Of a DNA stretch of 64,000 nt, positions 1 to 8,005 are shown piece by piece. Location of the stretch: positions 62,001 through 126,000 of the forward strand of contig JBBQCW010000005.1 of assembly GCA_038319025.1 (NCBI GenBank), given 5' to 3'. A model generated the notes under the pieces. That model ran no database searches and had not been told where the DNA came from. It saw only the letters and a program-made list of their open reading frames with translations. Positions within the stretch are counted from its first letter, which is position 1; the number at the start of each line of letters is the position of its first letter. Made by a program: the position numbers and the translations under genes. This DNA comes from JBBQCW01 sp038319025. GTDB taxonomy: Bacteria > Actinomycetota > Thermoleophilia > Solirubrobacterales > Solirubrobacteraceae.

Positions 1-2
1 GG

Positions 3-602
3 GAAATTGTTCAGGCGATGTCCGACGCCCCGCTGCCGACGCGGTTCACGGTCGGTGAGCGCATGCTCGCCGGCCACCAGTCGCTCGTGTGCGGCACGGG
101 CTACACCGGCGAGGACGGCGTGGAGATTCTCTGCCGCCCCGACGACGCGCCTGCTCTGTGGGATGAAGCGGTCCGCAGAGGCGCGACGCCCGCCGGCCTC
201 GCCGCGCGCGACACGCTGCGGCTGGAGGTCTGCTACCACCTTTACGGCAACGATCTGATGGAGACGCGCGGCCCGATCGAGGCCGGCTTGGGTTGGGCCT
301 GCAAGGAGGAGACCGGGTTCATCGGCTCCGAGGCCGTGGCCGACGCCCGTGCCGCAGGACCGATCGAGAAGCTCGTCGCGTTCCAGATCGTCGGGCCGGG
401 CATCGCCCGCCAGGGGAACCCCGTCGAGGGGGGCGGCGAGGTGACCAGCGGCACCATGTCGCCAAGCCTCGACGTTGGCATCGGCATGGCCTACGTGCCG
501 TCCGAGCACGCCGCCGAAGGTACGAAGCTAACGATTGACGTACGCGGCCGGCCGCGCCAAGCGGTCGTGGCCGCCAAGCCGCTGTACCGCAAGGCCGGAT
601 AG
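3..602 (+). CDS. gcvT: Aminomethyltransferase (glycine cleavage T-protein), 5'-partial
   Basis: C-terminal ~199 residues of the T-protein; the start lies before the window. The enzyme moves the aminomethyl group from lipoylated H-protein to tetrahydrofolate, releasing ammonia and forming 5,10-methylene-THF. Family landmarks seen are GTGYTGEDGVEI, ARDTLRLE followed by YHLYGNDL, and the C-terminal GMAYVPSEHA and DVRGR segments of the terminal barrel. The frame is open from the first complete codon at position 3. It is followed after 38 bp by gcvH and then gcvPA and gcvPB, a complete glycine cleavage operon apart from lipoamide dehydrogenase. Any glycine riboswitch would lie upstream, outside the window. 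Confidence 0.95.
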   Translation, partial: EIVQAMSDAPLPTRFTVGERMLAGHQSLVCGTGYTGEDGVEILCRPDDAPALWDEAVRRGATPAGLAARDTLRLEVCYHLYGNDLMETRGPIEAGLGWACKEETGFIGSEAVADARAAGPIEKLVAFQIVGPGIARQGNPVEGGGEVTSGTMSPSLDVGIGMAYVPSEHAAEGTKLTIDVRGRPRQAVVAAKPLYRKAG

Positions 603-640
603 CCTCGGCCTCATCTGAGCGAGGACGAGAGGAGAGCACC

Positions 641-1027
641 ATGGCTGACGCGAGCTACCCCGATGGATTGCTGTACCACCCCGAGCATGACTGGGCGCTT
701 ATAGAGGGCGATATCGCCACCTTCGGTGTCACCTGGTTCGCCCAGGATGCGCTCGGTGAGGTCGTGTTCTTCGACCCGCCGGCGGTCGGCACGGCCGTGA
801 CCAAGGACGAGCCGTACGCCGAAGTGGAGTCCGTCAAGGCCGTTTCGGACGTCTACGCGCCCTTGTCCGGGGAGATCATCGAGGTCAACGCCGCCCTCGG
901 CGACGGCCCCGAGGCGATCAACGACGACCCGTATGGCGGCGGCTGGATGGTCAAGGTGCGTCTCTCAGACGTATCGGAGACAGAGGCACTCCTGACCCGC
1001 GACGCCTACGTCGCCTCACTGGACTAG
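641..1027 (+). CDS. gcvH: Glycine cleavage system H-protein
   Basis: A 128-residue lipoyl carrier protein that shuttles the methylamine intermediate between P-, T- and L-proteins. The lipoylation motif ESVKAVSDVYAPLSGE is intact, with the modified lysine at residue 66, and the length is normal for the family. The ATG start has a good Shine-Dalgarno (AGGAG at about 630-634), one of the few clear ones in the window. It sits between gcvT and gcvPA in the same orientation with short gaps, so cotranscription is likely. Assignment is by motif and operon context and I regard it as firm. Confidence 0.97.
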   Translation: MADASYPDGLLYHPEHDWALIEGDIATFGVTWFAQDALGEVVFFDPPAVGTAVTKDEPYAEVESVKAVSDVYAPLSGEIIEVNAALGDGPEAINDDPYGGGWMVKVRLSDVSETEALLTRDAYVASLD

Positions 1028-1051
1028 AACCACCGACCGGAAGCGACCTGC

Positions 1052-2452
1052 GTGACCCAGTACACCGCCACCACGCCCGACGACCTCGCGGCAATGCTCG
1101 CCGAGATCGGCGCCGAGTCGATCGACGAACTGTTCGCCGCGATCCCCGAAGGCGTGCGGCTGGACCGCCGCCTGGACATGCCCGAGGGCATGACCGAGCA
1201 GGACGTCTACGGCCACCTGCTGGACCTGGCGCGCCGCAACGTTTCGGCGGAGGACGAGCTGACGTTCCTGGGTGCCGGCATGTACGACCACTACGTGCCG
1301 GCGCTGATCGACATGCTGTTGGGGCGGTCGGAGTTCCTGACGCCGTACACGCCTTACCAGCCGGAGATCAGCCAGGGTGGGCTACAGGTGATGTTCGAGT
1401 ACCAGACGGCGATCAGCGAGCTGACCGGCCTGCCGGTGTCCAACGCGTCGGTGTACGAGGGCCCGAGCGCCGTCGGCGCTGCGGGGTACCTGGCCAAGCT
1501 GGCCAACGGCAAGCGCCGCTTCGTGGTCTCGGGCGGTCTGCATCCGCACAGCCTCCAGACGCTGCGCACGCTGTCGGTCGGCTACGGGACCGAGGTTGTC
1601 GAGGTGCCGCTCGTGAATGGCGTCACCGATCCGGTGGCCTGGGCTGCCGCCATCGACGACGACACCGCTGCCGTCTTCTTCCAGCAGCCCAACTTTCTGG
1701 GCGCCGTCGAGGACGCCGCGGCCCTGGCGGCCGCTGCCAAGAACTCGCCGGCCGTCGTCGTCGGCTCGTACGACCCGATCCCCCTCGGCGTGCTCGCCTC
1801 CCCCGGCGAGTGCGGGGTGGACGTGTGCGTCGGTGAGGGCCAGACACTGGGCAACCGCCTGGATTTCGGCGGCCCGTCGTTCGGTTTCTTCGCCGCCACC
1901 GAGGCCTATCTGCGCCGCATGCCCGGCCGCATCGCGGGGGAGACGGTGGACGTCGACGGGCGGCGCGGCTTCGTGCTGACGCTGCAGACGCGTGAGCAGC
2001 ACATTCGCCGTGAGAAGGCCACCTCCAACATCTGCACCTCGCAAGCACTGAACGCGCTGGCGGGCGTCGTGTACCTGAGCTGGCTGGGCCGTGAGGGCCT
2101 GGTCGAACTGGGCGAGCTGCTGCTGCAGCGCACCGCCTACGCGCGGGATGCCCTGACAGAGCTTGATGGCGTCAGCGCGCTGCACGATCAGCCCGTCGTC
2201 CGCGAGTTTGCCGTCACCTTGGACGTCGACGGCGTCGAGGGCGTGCGTCGTGTGATTGAGCGCTGCGCTGCCGAGGGCGTCAACCCCGGCTTCGCGCTGG
2301 GTCGCGTGTACGACGAGTATCCGACCGGACTGCTGGTGGCGATCACCGAGCAGCGCACGAAAGAGCACATCGACCGCCTGGCTACCGTGCTCGGTGAGGC
2401 GGTCGCCGCGGAGCGAGCAGGCCTTTCGACAGGGGCGGGGGTGGCCTCATGA
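1052..2452 (+). CDS. gcvPA: Glycine dehydrogenase (decarboxylating) subunit 1
   Basis: N-terminal half of the split P-protein, 466 residues; with GcvPB it decarboxylates glycine on PLP and loads the remaining methylamine on the H-protein lipoate. The family segment TPYTPYQPEISQG and the following QTAISELTGLPVSNAS are recognisable. The split form is typical of Gram-positive bacteria, archaea and many actinobacteria. Start is GTG with GGAAG about eight bases upstream. The 3' end overlaps gcvPB by ATGA (start at 2449), implying translational coupling and equimolar production of the two subunits. Confidence 0.96.
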   Translation: MTQYTATTPDDLAAMLAEIGAESIDELFAAIPEGVRLDRRLDMPEGMTEQDVYGHLLDLARRNVSAEDELTFLGAGMYDHYVPALIDMLLGRSEFLTPYTPYQPEISQGGLQVMFEYQTAISELTGLPVSNASVYEGPSAVGAAGYLAKLANGKRRFVVSGGLHPHSLQTLRTLSVGYGTEVVEVPLVNGVTDPVAWAAAIDDDTAAVFFQQPNFLGAVEDAAALAAAAKNSPAVVVGSYDPIPLGVLASPGECGVDVCVGEGQTLGNRLDFGGPSFGFFAATEAYLRRMPGRIAGETVDVDGRRGFVLTLQTREQHIRREKATSNICTSQALNALAGVVYLSWLGREGLVELGELLLQRTAYARDALTELDGVSALHDQPVVREFAVTLDVDGVEGVRRVIERCAAEGVNPGFALGRVYDEYPTGLLVAITEQRTKEHIDRLATVLGEAVAAERAGLSTGAGVAS

Positions 2453-4077
2453 GCGACATGGCCTCCGCGCAGACCGCGGCTGACCACAACGAGCGCCTGC
2501 GCGGCCGCACAGTCGACGACAACCACCTGCATGGAGATCCCGGCATCGAACACGAACCGCTCCACCACGGCATCCCCGTCTCGGGCCTGGGCGCGACGCC
2601 TATGCAGCGCGACCCGGTCATCACGATTTTCCAGAAGGGCGCCGCCGGCCGGCGCGCGTTCATGTGCCCGGCCACCGACGTGCCCGTGCGCGCTGACCTG
2701 CTGCCGACCCACCTGCGCCGCACCACGCCGGCGCGCCTGCCGCAGGTCTCCGAGCCGGAGCTCGTGCGTCACTACGTGCGCGTGTCCAAGCGCAACTTCG
2801 ACCTCGACTCCGGCTTCTACCCGCTTGGCTCGTGCACGATGAAGCACAACCCGCGCCTGCATGAGCGGGTCGCCGCGCTGCCCGGCCACGCCCGCCTGCA
2901 CCCGCTCCAAGACCCGGCTCGCGCGCAGGGTGCGCTGGAGCTGATGTGGAACCTGGAGCGCAGGCTCGGCGAGGTCGCCGGGCTGCCTCATGTCTCGCTG
3001 CAGCCCTCGGCCGGCTCACACGGTGAGCTGGCCGGCGTCCTGCTGACCCGCGCCTACCACGAGGACCGCGGTGAGCACCGCACCAAGGTCCTCACCCCCG
3101 ACACCGCCCACGGCACGAACCCGGCGACGGTGACGATGGCCGGCTACGACGTGGTCAAGGTCGGCACCAACGCCGACGGCGGCGTGGACATCGACGATCT
3201 GCGCACGAAGGTGGACGACCAGGTCGCCTGCCTCATGCTCACCAACCCCAACACGCTGGGCATCTTCGACCCGAACATCGAGGAGATCGCCAAGCTCGTG
3301 CACGATGTGGGCGCGACGCTTTACTACGACGGCGCGAACCTCAATGCGGTGATGGGCAAGTCCCGCCCGGGCGACATGGGCTTCGACATCGTCCACTACA
3401 ACCTGCACAAGTCGTTCACCCAGCCGCACGGCGGCGGCGGCCCGGGCTCGGGGCCCATCGCCGTCTCCGACCGCATCGCGCCCTACCTGCCGGTGCCGGT
3501 CATCACTCGCACCGACGGGCCGGACGGACCGGTGTTCGGGATGGCCGAGGACGGCGAGAAGTCGATCGGCAAACTCCGCGGTTTCCAGGGTAATTACGGC
3601 TGTTTCGTACGCTCCTACGCGTACATCTGCTCCCTCGGAGCGGAGGGATTGAAGGACGCATCGGAGACCGCGGTGCTGAACGCCAACTACCTGCTGGCAC
3701 GGCTCCAGCGGCTCGTGGGCGACAAGCTGCCGCTGGCGTTCGGCGAGCGCTGCATGCACGAGTTCGTCCTCGACGGCTCGGTCATGAAGAAGGAGTTGGG
3801 GATCCGCACGCTGGATCTCGCCAAGCGACTCTTGGACCACGGCTTCCACCCGCCGACGGTGTACTTCCCGCTGCTCGTCGACGAGGCACTTTTGATCGAG
3901 CCGACCGAGACGGAGACCAAAGAGACTCTCGACGCCTTCGCCGATGCTGTCGCCGCGGTGCTCGCCGAGGCGGCGGTGGATCCGGAGATCGCCAGGAACG
4001 CGCCGTACACGACGCCAGTGCGGCGTCTGGATGAGGCCCGGGCGGCGAAGCGCCCGGTGATCCGCCAGGTGATGTAG
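2449..4077 (+). CDS. gcvPB: Glycine dehydrogenase (decarboxylating) subunit 2
   Basis: C-terminal, PLP-binding half of the split P-protein. The cofactor lysine is Lys321 in the context NLHKSFTQPHGGG, preceded by the conserved YYDGANLNA segment. At 542 residues it is somewhat longer than the ~480-500 usual for GcvPB; the extra length is at the N-terminus, before FDLDSGFYPLGSCTMKHNP. An ATG at 2458 is an alternative start, but the ATGA overlap with gcvPA favours 2449. It is the last gene of the operon; a 198-bp gap with hairpins follows before a convergent gene. Confidence 0.96.
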   Translation: MSDMASAQTAADHNERLRGRTVDDNHLHGDPGIEHEPLHHGIPVSGLGATPMQRDPVITIFQKGAAGRRAFMCPATDVPVRADLLPTHLRRTTPARLPQVSEPELVRHYVRVSKRNFDLDSGFYPLGSCTMKHNPRLHERVAALPGHARLHPLQDPARAQGALELMWNLERRLGEVAGLPHVSLQPSAGSHGELAGVLLTRAYHEDRGEHRTKVLTPDTAHGTNPATVTMAGYDVVKVGTNADGGVDIDDLRTKVDDQVACLMLTNPNTLGIFDPNIEEIAKLVHDVGATLYYDGANLNAVMGKSRPGDMGFDIVHYNLHKSFTQPHGGGGPGSGPIAVSDRIAPYLPVPVITRTDGPDGPVFGMAEDGEKSIGKLRGFQGNYGCFVRSYAYICSLGAEGLKDASETAVLNANYLLARLQRLVGDKLPLAFGERCMHEFVLDGSVMKKELGIRTLDLAKRLLDHGFHPPTVYFPLLVDEALLIEPTETETKETLDAFADAVAAVLAEAAVDPEIARNAPYTTPVRRLDEARAAKRPVIRQVM

Positions 4078-4128
4078 GCGCCGCCGGGGCCGCGGCCGGC
4101 CCGGCAGCGATTTTCGGTGGGCCAGATA

Positions 4129-4145
4129 TGCACGGTATGCGTGCA
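4129..4145. repeat. Short inverted repeat downstream of gcvPB
   Basis: TGCACG and CGTGCA are separated by five bases, a perfect 6-bp palindrome in the gap between gcvPB and the convergent TetR gene. GC-rich self-complementary sequence also lies at about 4085-4107. Either could contribute to termination of the gcv operon. No run of T follows on the + strand, so I cannot call a classic intrinsic terminator for gcv. Confidence 0.35.
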
Positions 4146-4196
4146 CAATTCGCCCATCGTCGGAAGCAATCGGCCCGCCCCGTTTCGCCATGGGCG

Positions 4197-4228
4197 AAAA
4201 AGGGGCGGATATAGCCCATATCCCGCCC
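4197..4228 (-). terminator. Intrinsic terminator of the TetR gene
   Basis: GGGGCGGATAT (4202-4212) pairs with ATATCCCGCCC (4218-4228) with a single bulged C and a 5-nt loop. Read on the minus strand the hairpin is followed at once by TTTTT (AAAAA at 4197-4201 on the plus strand). It lies about 50 bp after the TetR stop codon, the right place and orientation for a Rho-independent terminator. Confidence 0.65.
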
Positions 4229-4275
4229 AGCGCGGAGCGATGCCAGGGGGCTGGCAGTAGGGGCGAGACGGCGCC

Positions 4276-4908
4276 TCACCGGACGCCGCGCGCCACCATC
4301 TCCACGAGGCGGTCAAGCCAGTCGGCTGACAGCGGCGCCTGCTCGAGCAGCGCACGGTGCATCAGGGCGCCGACGAGTGTGAACACCACCTCGTCGCCGT
4401 TCATCTCGGCGCCCCACTCACCTCGCCGGCGGGCGCGGCTCACGATCTCGTCCATCGGGCTGGTGGTCTGCCCGTGCAGGCGTCGGCGCACTAGTTCGCG
4501 GACGGCCGGGCTCTCGGACTCCCCCATGGCGGCGCGCATGACCGCCCGTCCGAGATCCGTCGAGAGCACATCGGCCAGCGGACGCACGATGGCCAACAGA
4601 TCTGCGCGCAGGTCGGCGCCGGGGATCAGCAGCCCGGCTTCGACGTCGATGAGCACCCGCTCGAGGGCGGCCGCCACCAGGGCATCGCGCGTGGGCCATC
4701 GTCGGTAGATGGTCGTCTTGTTGACCTCGGCGCGGCGGGCGACCCGCTCGACGTTCAACCCGCTCAGACCGTGGTCGGCGAGCTCGGCCAAGGTGCCGGC
4801 AAGGACCGCGTCGACGATGTTGGCTCCGCGCGGGCGGCCCGCATCGCGGCGAGCGGCACGGCGTGGGTCCGCGGCCGGCTCAGTCATGGCGAGTCGAGCT
4901 GGAAACAT
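4276..4908 (-). CDS. TetR-family transcriptional regulator
   Basis: A 210-residue TetR-type repressor. The N-terminal helix-turn-helix is recognisable (LSGLNVERVARRAEVNKTTI then YRRWPTRDALVAAALE), followed by the variable ligand-binding domain. It is divergent from the exported hydrolase gene at 4938, and a palindrome in the 29-bp gap is a probable operator for both. ATG at 4908 gives the full reading; an internal ATG at 4887 is an alternative, since the palindrome overlaps the 4908 codon. AACTAT ends eight bases before 4908, which would suit a leaderless start there. Ligand unknown; by position it probably controls the neighbouring hydrolase and itself. Confidence 0.9.
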   Translation of the reverse strand: MFPARLAMTEPAADPRRAARRDAGRPRGANIVDAVLAGTLAELADHGLSGLNVERVARRAEVNKTTIYRRWPTRDALVAAALERVLIDVEAGLLIPGADLRADLLAIVRPLADVLSTDLGRAVMRAAMGESESPAVRELVRRRLHGQTTSPMDEIVSRARRRGEWGAEMNGDEVVFTLVGALMHRALLEQAPLSADWLDRLVEMVARGVR

Positions 4909-4927
4909 TGCAACGCATAGTTGCTAT
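4907..4927. promoter_or_regulatory. Probable TetR operator
   Basis: GCAAC-GCATA-GTTGC (4910-4924) is a perfect 5-bp inverted repeat, extended by AT/AT outer pairs to 4907-4927. It sits in the 29-bp divergent gap between the regulator and the hydrolase and abuts the proposed -10 box of the hydrolase at 4925. Position, symmetry and size fit a TetR-family operator; binding is inferred. Confidence 0.65.
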
Positions 4928-4930
4928 CTT
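4925..4930 (+). promoter_or_regulatory. -10 box (TATCTT), leaderless promoter of the hydrolase gene
   Basis: TATCTT ends seven bases before ATG 4938 and there is no Shine-Dalgarno, so transcription would start at or next to the start codon. It adjoins the TetR palindrome, so repressor binding would block polymerase. Confidence 0.5.
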
Positions 4931-4937
4931 GGCAGAT

Positions 4938-6083
4938 ATGACCATCGTGCTCCGCATCCTCCTCGCCGCCGTCGCCTTTGGTTCGCTCTGGTCGGCCTCG
5001 CTGCCCGCCGTGGCCGCAACGTCGTCGCGGTCGGCGGCGGCCCACCCAGGGCGATGCGGACCCCGTGCGTACTCCTTTCCAGCGTCGCTCTACCCGTTTC
5101 ACGATCGATGCCTGGATCTCGGATACGGCGACTACCACTACTTCGACGAGCGGCCAAGGGGCCGCGCGAAGGGCACTGTCCTGATGGTCCACGGCAACCC
5201 GACGTCGTCGTTTCTCTATCGGGACGTGGCCCGGGGACTCTTGCGGCGAGGCTTCCGCGTGATCGCCGTCGATCACTACGGCTTCGGGGAGTCAGCCAAG
5301 CCATCTCCGACGCGGTTCGGGTACCGGCCAATCGATCACGCACGCGTGCTCACACGATTCGTTGACGCGCTCGACCTGCGTCACTTGACGCTCGTGGTGC
5401 AGGACTGGGGTGGCCCGATCGGTCTCGGGATGGCCGTCCGGCGCCCATCGCGCATCAAGAACCTGTTGGTCATGAACACGTGGGCCTGGCCGATCACCCC
5501 GCAAGACCATGGCGGCCGTTTCGGCGCCCTGGCGGACTGGGGCATCTTCGCCGAGCAGAACCAAGCACTCCTGACGGCGAGCGGCTTTGTCATCTCCGGG
5601 GCCGCGGCCGGCCTCGTCTCGCCGTATTCCGGAGCGATTGCCGATAAGGTTCGCGGCGCCTACCTAGGCCCGTTTTTCGAGCCCTCAAGCGGAGCTCTCC
5701 GCTCGCCCCAATCGGCCGTCCCGACAGTGACATTCGCGCGCAGCATCATGCGCGATCACGCGATCTTCCGGAGGCTGGGCCATCTAGGCCCCCTCGCCCA
5801 CAAACCGCTGTCGTTGTACTTCGGCGCTCAGGATCCGCTCTTCGGCCTCCTGCGCCCTCGGCCGGACGGAAGTTGCGCGTCAGGTGTGCCGCAAGCCGGT
5901 CAGTGTCAAGACGCCCGAGGAAAGGCGATCGATCCCTTTGTGGATCGCTTCCGCTCGCTGTGGGCGCCCTCCGCGGTTCGGCACGCCGAGGTCGCTCAGG
6001 CCAACCATTTCATCCAGCAGGACGATCCGGCGCGGGTGAGCGAGTTGGTGGTGGAGCTGAACCAGCCCCACCGTCGGCGGTGA
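4938..6083 (+). CDS. Exported alpha/beta-hydrolase, haloalkane dehalogenase-like
   Basis: A 381-residue alpha/beta-hydrolase with a Sec-type signal peptide (hydrophobic residues 5-23, likely cleavage after Ala26 in AVAA). It carries the oxyanion segment VHGNPTSS, the nucleophile elbow VQDWGG with Asp156 as predicted nucleophile, and a C-terminal catalytic His357 in NHFIQQDDPARV. An Asp rather than Ser nucleophile in VQDWGG, together with HFIQxDxP, is characteristic of haloalkane dehalogenases. Family members are usually cytoplasmic, so export is unusual. The substrate could be something other than a haloalkane. It is divergent from a TetR regulator and has its own predicted promoter. The stop is 6 bp from a convergent gene. 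Confidence 0.85.
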   Translation: MTIVLRILLAAVAFGSLWSASLPAVAATSSRSAAAHPGRCGPRAYSFPASLYPFHDRCLDLGYGDYHYFDERPRGRAKGTVLMVHGNPTSSFLYRDVARGLLRRGFRVIAVDHYGFGESAKPSPTRFGYRPIDHARVLTRFVDALDLRHLTLVVQDWGGPIGLGMAVRRPSRIKNLLVMNTWAWPITPQDHGGRFGALADWGIFAEQNQALLTASGFVISGAAAGLVSPYSGAIADKVRGAYLGPFFEPSSGALRSPQSAVPTVTFARSIMRDHAIFRRLGHLGPLAHKPLSLYFGAQDPLFGLLRPRPDGSCASGVPQAGQCQDARGKAIDPFVDRFRSLWAPSAVRHAEVAQANHFIQQDDPARVSELVVELNQPHRRR

Positions 6084-6089
6084 AGCGAG

Positions 6090-6722
6090 CTAAGCCGGCG
6101 TCGCCTCAGCGCCGGCCCGCCGGGTCATCCGCCACGTCAGCCACAGCGCCAGCGCGAATAGCGGCAGCCCCATCGCCGTCTTGGCCACGCCCAGTGCGAG
6201 CACGGCGCCCGCCAGGTACAGCGGCAGCTGCACGAGCAGGCGCAGCAGGAACACGCCGGCCCACATCCAGCTTGCCCGCGCGAACGTGCGGAAGCGCTCG
6301 GGATCCGAGCGCCAGCCGCCGCCTTCACCGTCGACGCGGCTCACGATCTCGCCCACCAGCGGCCGGCGAACGGCGATCGAGATGAGGAAGGCGGACGCGT
6401 AGGCCGCGTTTGCGAGCAGGCCGGGGAGGAAGAAGTTCTCGGCCTTGCCGCTCTTGGCCGCGATGAACGCAGCGAACGCGACGCCGATGAGGCCGGTCAG
6501 CGCGTGCCGCGGAGACTGGCGGCGCACGAGGCGGGCGACGGCGAAGATCAGCGCCACTCCGACGGCGACCCCGGCCGCCACGTTCACCGATGACCCCGCG
6601 ACGGCGTAGGCGATGGCGAACGCGGCCGCCGGCAGGGCCGTCTCCGCCATGCCGAGCGGCCCGCCCATCATCTCGGCGAGGTCCAGCGAACTGTTCTGCT
6701 CAGGAGCAGGGCCGTCGGTCAT
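6090..6722 (-). CDS. DUF3159 family integral membrane protein
   Basis: A 210-residue protein with about five or six hydrophobic segments. The order GGPLGMAETALPAA, then a small-residue TM, RRQSPRHALTGLIGVAFAAF, ENFFLPGLLANAAY, and a C-terminal LALWLTWRM matches the DUF3159 family common in actinobacteria. Its biochemical role is unknown. ATG at 6722 is chosen; a GTG six codons upstream is possible. It is convergent with the hydrolase (6-bp gap) and lies behind the MarR gene in the same direction with a 49-bp gap. Confidence 0.82.
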   Translation of the reverse strand: MTDGPAPEQNSSLDLAEMMGGPLGMAETALPAAAFAIAYAVAGSSVNVAAGVAVGVALIFAVARLVRRQSPRHALTGLIGVAFAAFIAAKSGKAENFFLPGLLANAAYASAFLISIAVRRPLVGEIVSRVDGEGGGWRSDPERFRTFARASWMWAGVFLLRLLVQLPLYLAGAVLALGVAKTAMGLPLFALALWLTWRMTRRAGAEATPA

Positions 6723-6771
6723 ACGACGATGATGGCGCACAGCGCCGTCGGCGGTCTCCCAGGACGCGGCG

Positions 6772-7227
6772 TCACAGCGCGCGCAGCGCCTCGAGCAGTG
6801 CCGCTAGGCGGGCTGGCCCCAACGGATCGATGAACAGCTCCTGGACGTTGAGCGCATGCACCTCGGCGGCCGCGACGAGCCGTGTCCGGCCGTCCGTGGT
6901 GATCGCGACCGGTGTGCTGCGGCGGTCGGTGAGGGAGGTGCGGCGTTCGACGAGGCCGGCGGCGCTCATGCGATCAATCAGCCGGGTCACGCCGCCGCTG
7001 GTCAGCACCAGCGCCTCGGTGATCTGGGTGGGCGTCAAAGTCCCCTCCGGCGCCTGGTCCAGGCGGAGCAGCACCTCGAACCACACGTGGCTCAGGCCGC
7101 ACTGCTCCTCCAGCGCCGAGCCAAGCGCCCGTTCCAGGCGGGCTGCGGCGGTGAAGAGCACTCCGACCGAGGACACGCGCTCATCGCGCACGGCCGGACG
7201 GGCGACGGCATCGGTGCGTGCAGGCAT
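6772..7227 (-). CDS. MarR-family transcriptional regulator
   Basis: A 151-residue winged-helix regulator. The DNA-binding region reads TPTQITEALVLTSGGVTRLI, then DRMSAAGLVERR and DRRSTPVAITTDG, matching the MarR recognition helix and wing. It is divergent from an SDR gene; the 67-bp gap holds a repeated, palindromic element that probably serves as operator for both directions. TAGTCT on the minus strand ends six bases before its ATG, so the mRNA is probably leaderless. The ligand is not evident; the likely targets are the SDR/methyltransferase pair and itself. Confidence 0.92.
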   Translation of the reverse strand: MPARTDAVARPAVRDERVSSVGVLFTAAARLERALGSALEEQCGLSHVWFEVLLRLDQAPEGTLTPTQITEALVLTSGGVTRLIDRMSAAGLVERRTSLTDRRSTPVAITTDGRTRLVAAAEVHALNVQELFIDPLGPARLAALLEALRAL

Positions 7228-7233
7228 CGGAAC

Positions 7234-7239
7234 AGACTA
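7234..7239 (-). promoter_or_regulatory. -10 box (TAGTCT), leaderless promoter of the MarR gene
   Basis: Reading the minus strand, TAGTCT is followed by six bases and then ATG at 7227. No Shine-Dalgarno is present. Confidence 0.45.
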
Positions 7240-7257
7240 GCAAGAAGACTGCATAGT

Positions 7258-7287
7258 CAGTATCTGTTTACACAGTATCTGTATACT
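7258..7287. promoter_or_regulatory. Probable MarR operator, tandem repeat plus palindrome
   Basis: CAGTATCTGT occurs at 7258-7267 and again at 7273-7282, spaced 15 bp. The second copy is part of the perfect palindrome AGTAT-CTGT-ATACT (7274-7287). The palindrome contains the proposed -10 box of the SDR gene, so a bound repressor would block that promoter directly. The whole element is notably AT-rich compared with its surroundings. Confidence 0.65.
7282..7287 (+). promoter_or_regulatory. -10 box (TATACT), leaderless promoter of the SDR gene
   Basis: TATACT ends seven bases before ATG 7295, with no Shine-Dalgarno. It lies inside the MarR palindrome. This is the best match to TATAAT among the start-proximal boxes in the window. 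Confidence 0.55.
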
Positions 7288-7294
7288 CAGGTAT

Positions 7295-8005
7295 ATGAAC
7301 TCCCTTCCCGAAACGCCAGTCGCCGTGATCACCGGTGCCACATCCGGTATCGGTTCACAGATCGCCCGAATGCTCGTCGATCACGGCTACGCAGTCGCGA
7401 TTGCCGGCCGCTCGGAGGACGCCGGCCGGGCGTTGGCCGACTCTCTGGGTGAGGATCGGGCCATGGCGGTTCGTTGCGACGTCACGGATTGGCCCGACGT
7501 CCAGGGCCTCGCCGCTGCGACGCTGGAACGCTTCGGGCGGATTGATGTCGTCGTGGCCAATGCTGGGGTAACGCAAGGACCGCGCAGCTTCCTCGGCGAC
7601 GAGGACCCCGACGGCTGGGATGCCACCGTGCGAACCAATCTTCTCGGCACCGCACTCACGAGTCGCGCGGTGCTGCCCGCGCTGATCGCTTCACGCGGTC
7701 GCCTGCTCATAACCGGTTCGGTGCTAGGGCGGTACACGATGCCCGGCTCGCTGTACGCGGCGACCAAAGCCGGCGTTGCCGGCCTGGCGGAGGCCATCCG
7801 GCTGGAGCTCATCGGGACCGGGGTGTCGGTCAGCCTGATCGCGCCTGGTCCCGTGGACACGGAATTCGCTGGCTCTCGCCCCGGCACCGGTCACGCGGCA
7901 CTGGCCCCGGACGACGTTGTCCGCGCGGTCCGGTTCGCGATCGACCAGCCCGCAGGGGTCGATGTCAACGAAATCCTCATCCGACCGCACGGGGCCACGC
8001 CGTGA
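7295..8005 (+). CDS. Short-chain dehydrogenase/reductase
   Basis: A 236-residue classical SDR. It has the nucleotide-binding TGATSGIG (residues 13-20), NAG (89-91), catalytic Ser142, and the Tyr154-xxx-Lys158 pair in LYAATKAG, followed by PGPVDTEF. These features indicate an NAD(P)-dependent oxidoreductase; the substrate cannot be read from the sequence. The last codons overlap the next gene (GTGA at 8002), so the pair with the O-methyltransferase is translationally coupled. A divergent MarR regulator with a palindromic operator suggests induction by a small, probably phenolic or otherwise lipophilic, compound (inference). Confidence 0.92.
   Translation: MNSLPETPVAVITGATSGIGSQIARMLVDHGYAVAIAGRSEDAGRALADSLGEDRAMAVRCDVTDWPDVQGLAAATLERFGRIDVVVANAGVTQGPRSFLGDEDPDGWDATVRTNLLGTALTSRAVLPALIASRGRLLITGSVLGRYTMPGSLYAATKAGVAGLAEAIRLELIGTGVSVSLIAPGPVDTEFAGSRPGTGHAALAPDDVVRAVRFAIDQPAGVDVNEILIRPHGATP

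Noticed and set aside
1382..2368. Long open frame antisense to gcvPA
   Set aside because: High-GC DNA leaves long open frames opposite real genes. The protein is Gln/Arg/His-rich with no domain, and the sense strand is a clear P-protein.
4078..4275. Glycine riboswitch next to the gcv genes
   Set aside because: The element would be expected upstream of gcvT; this gap is downstream and shows only terminator-like hairpins.
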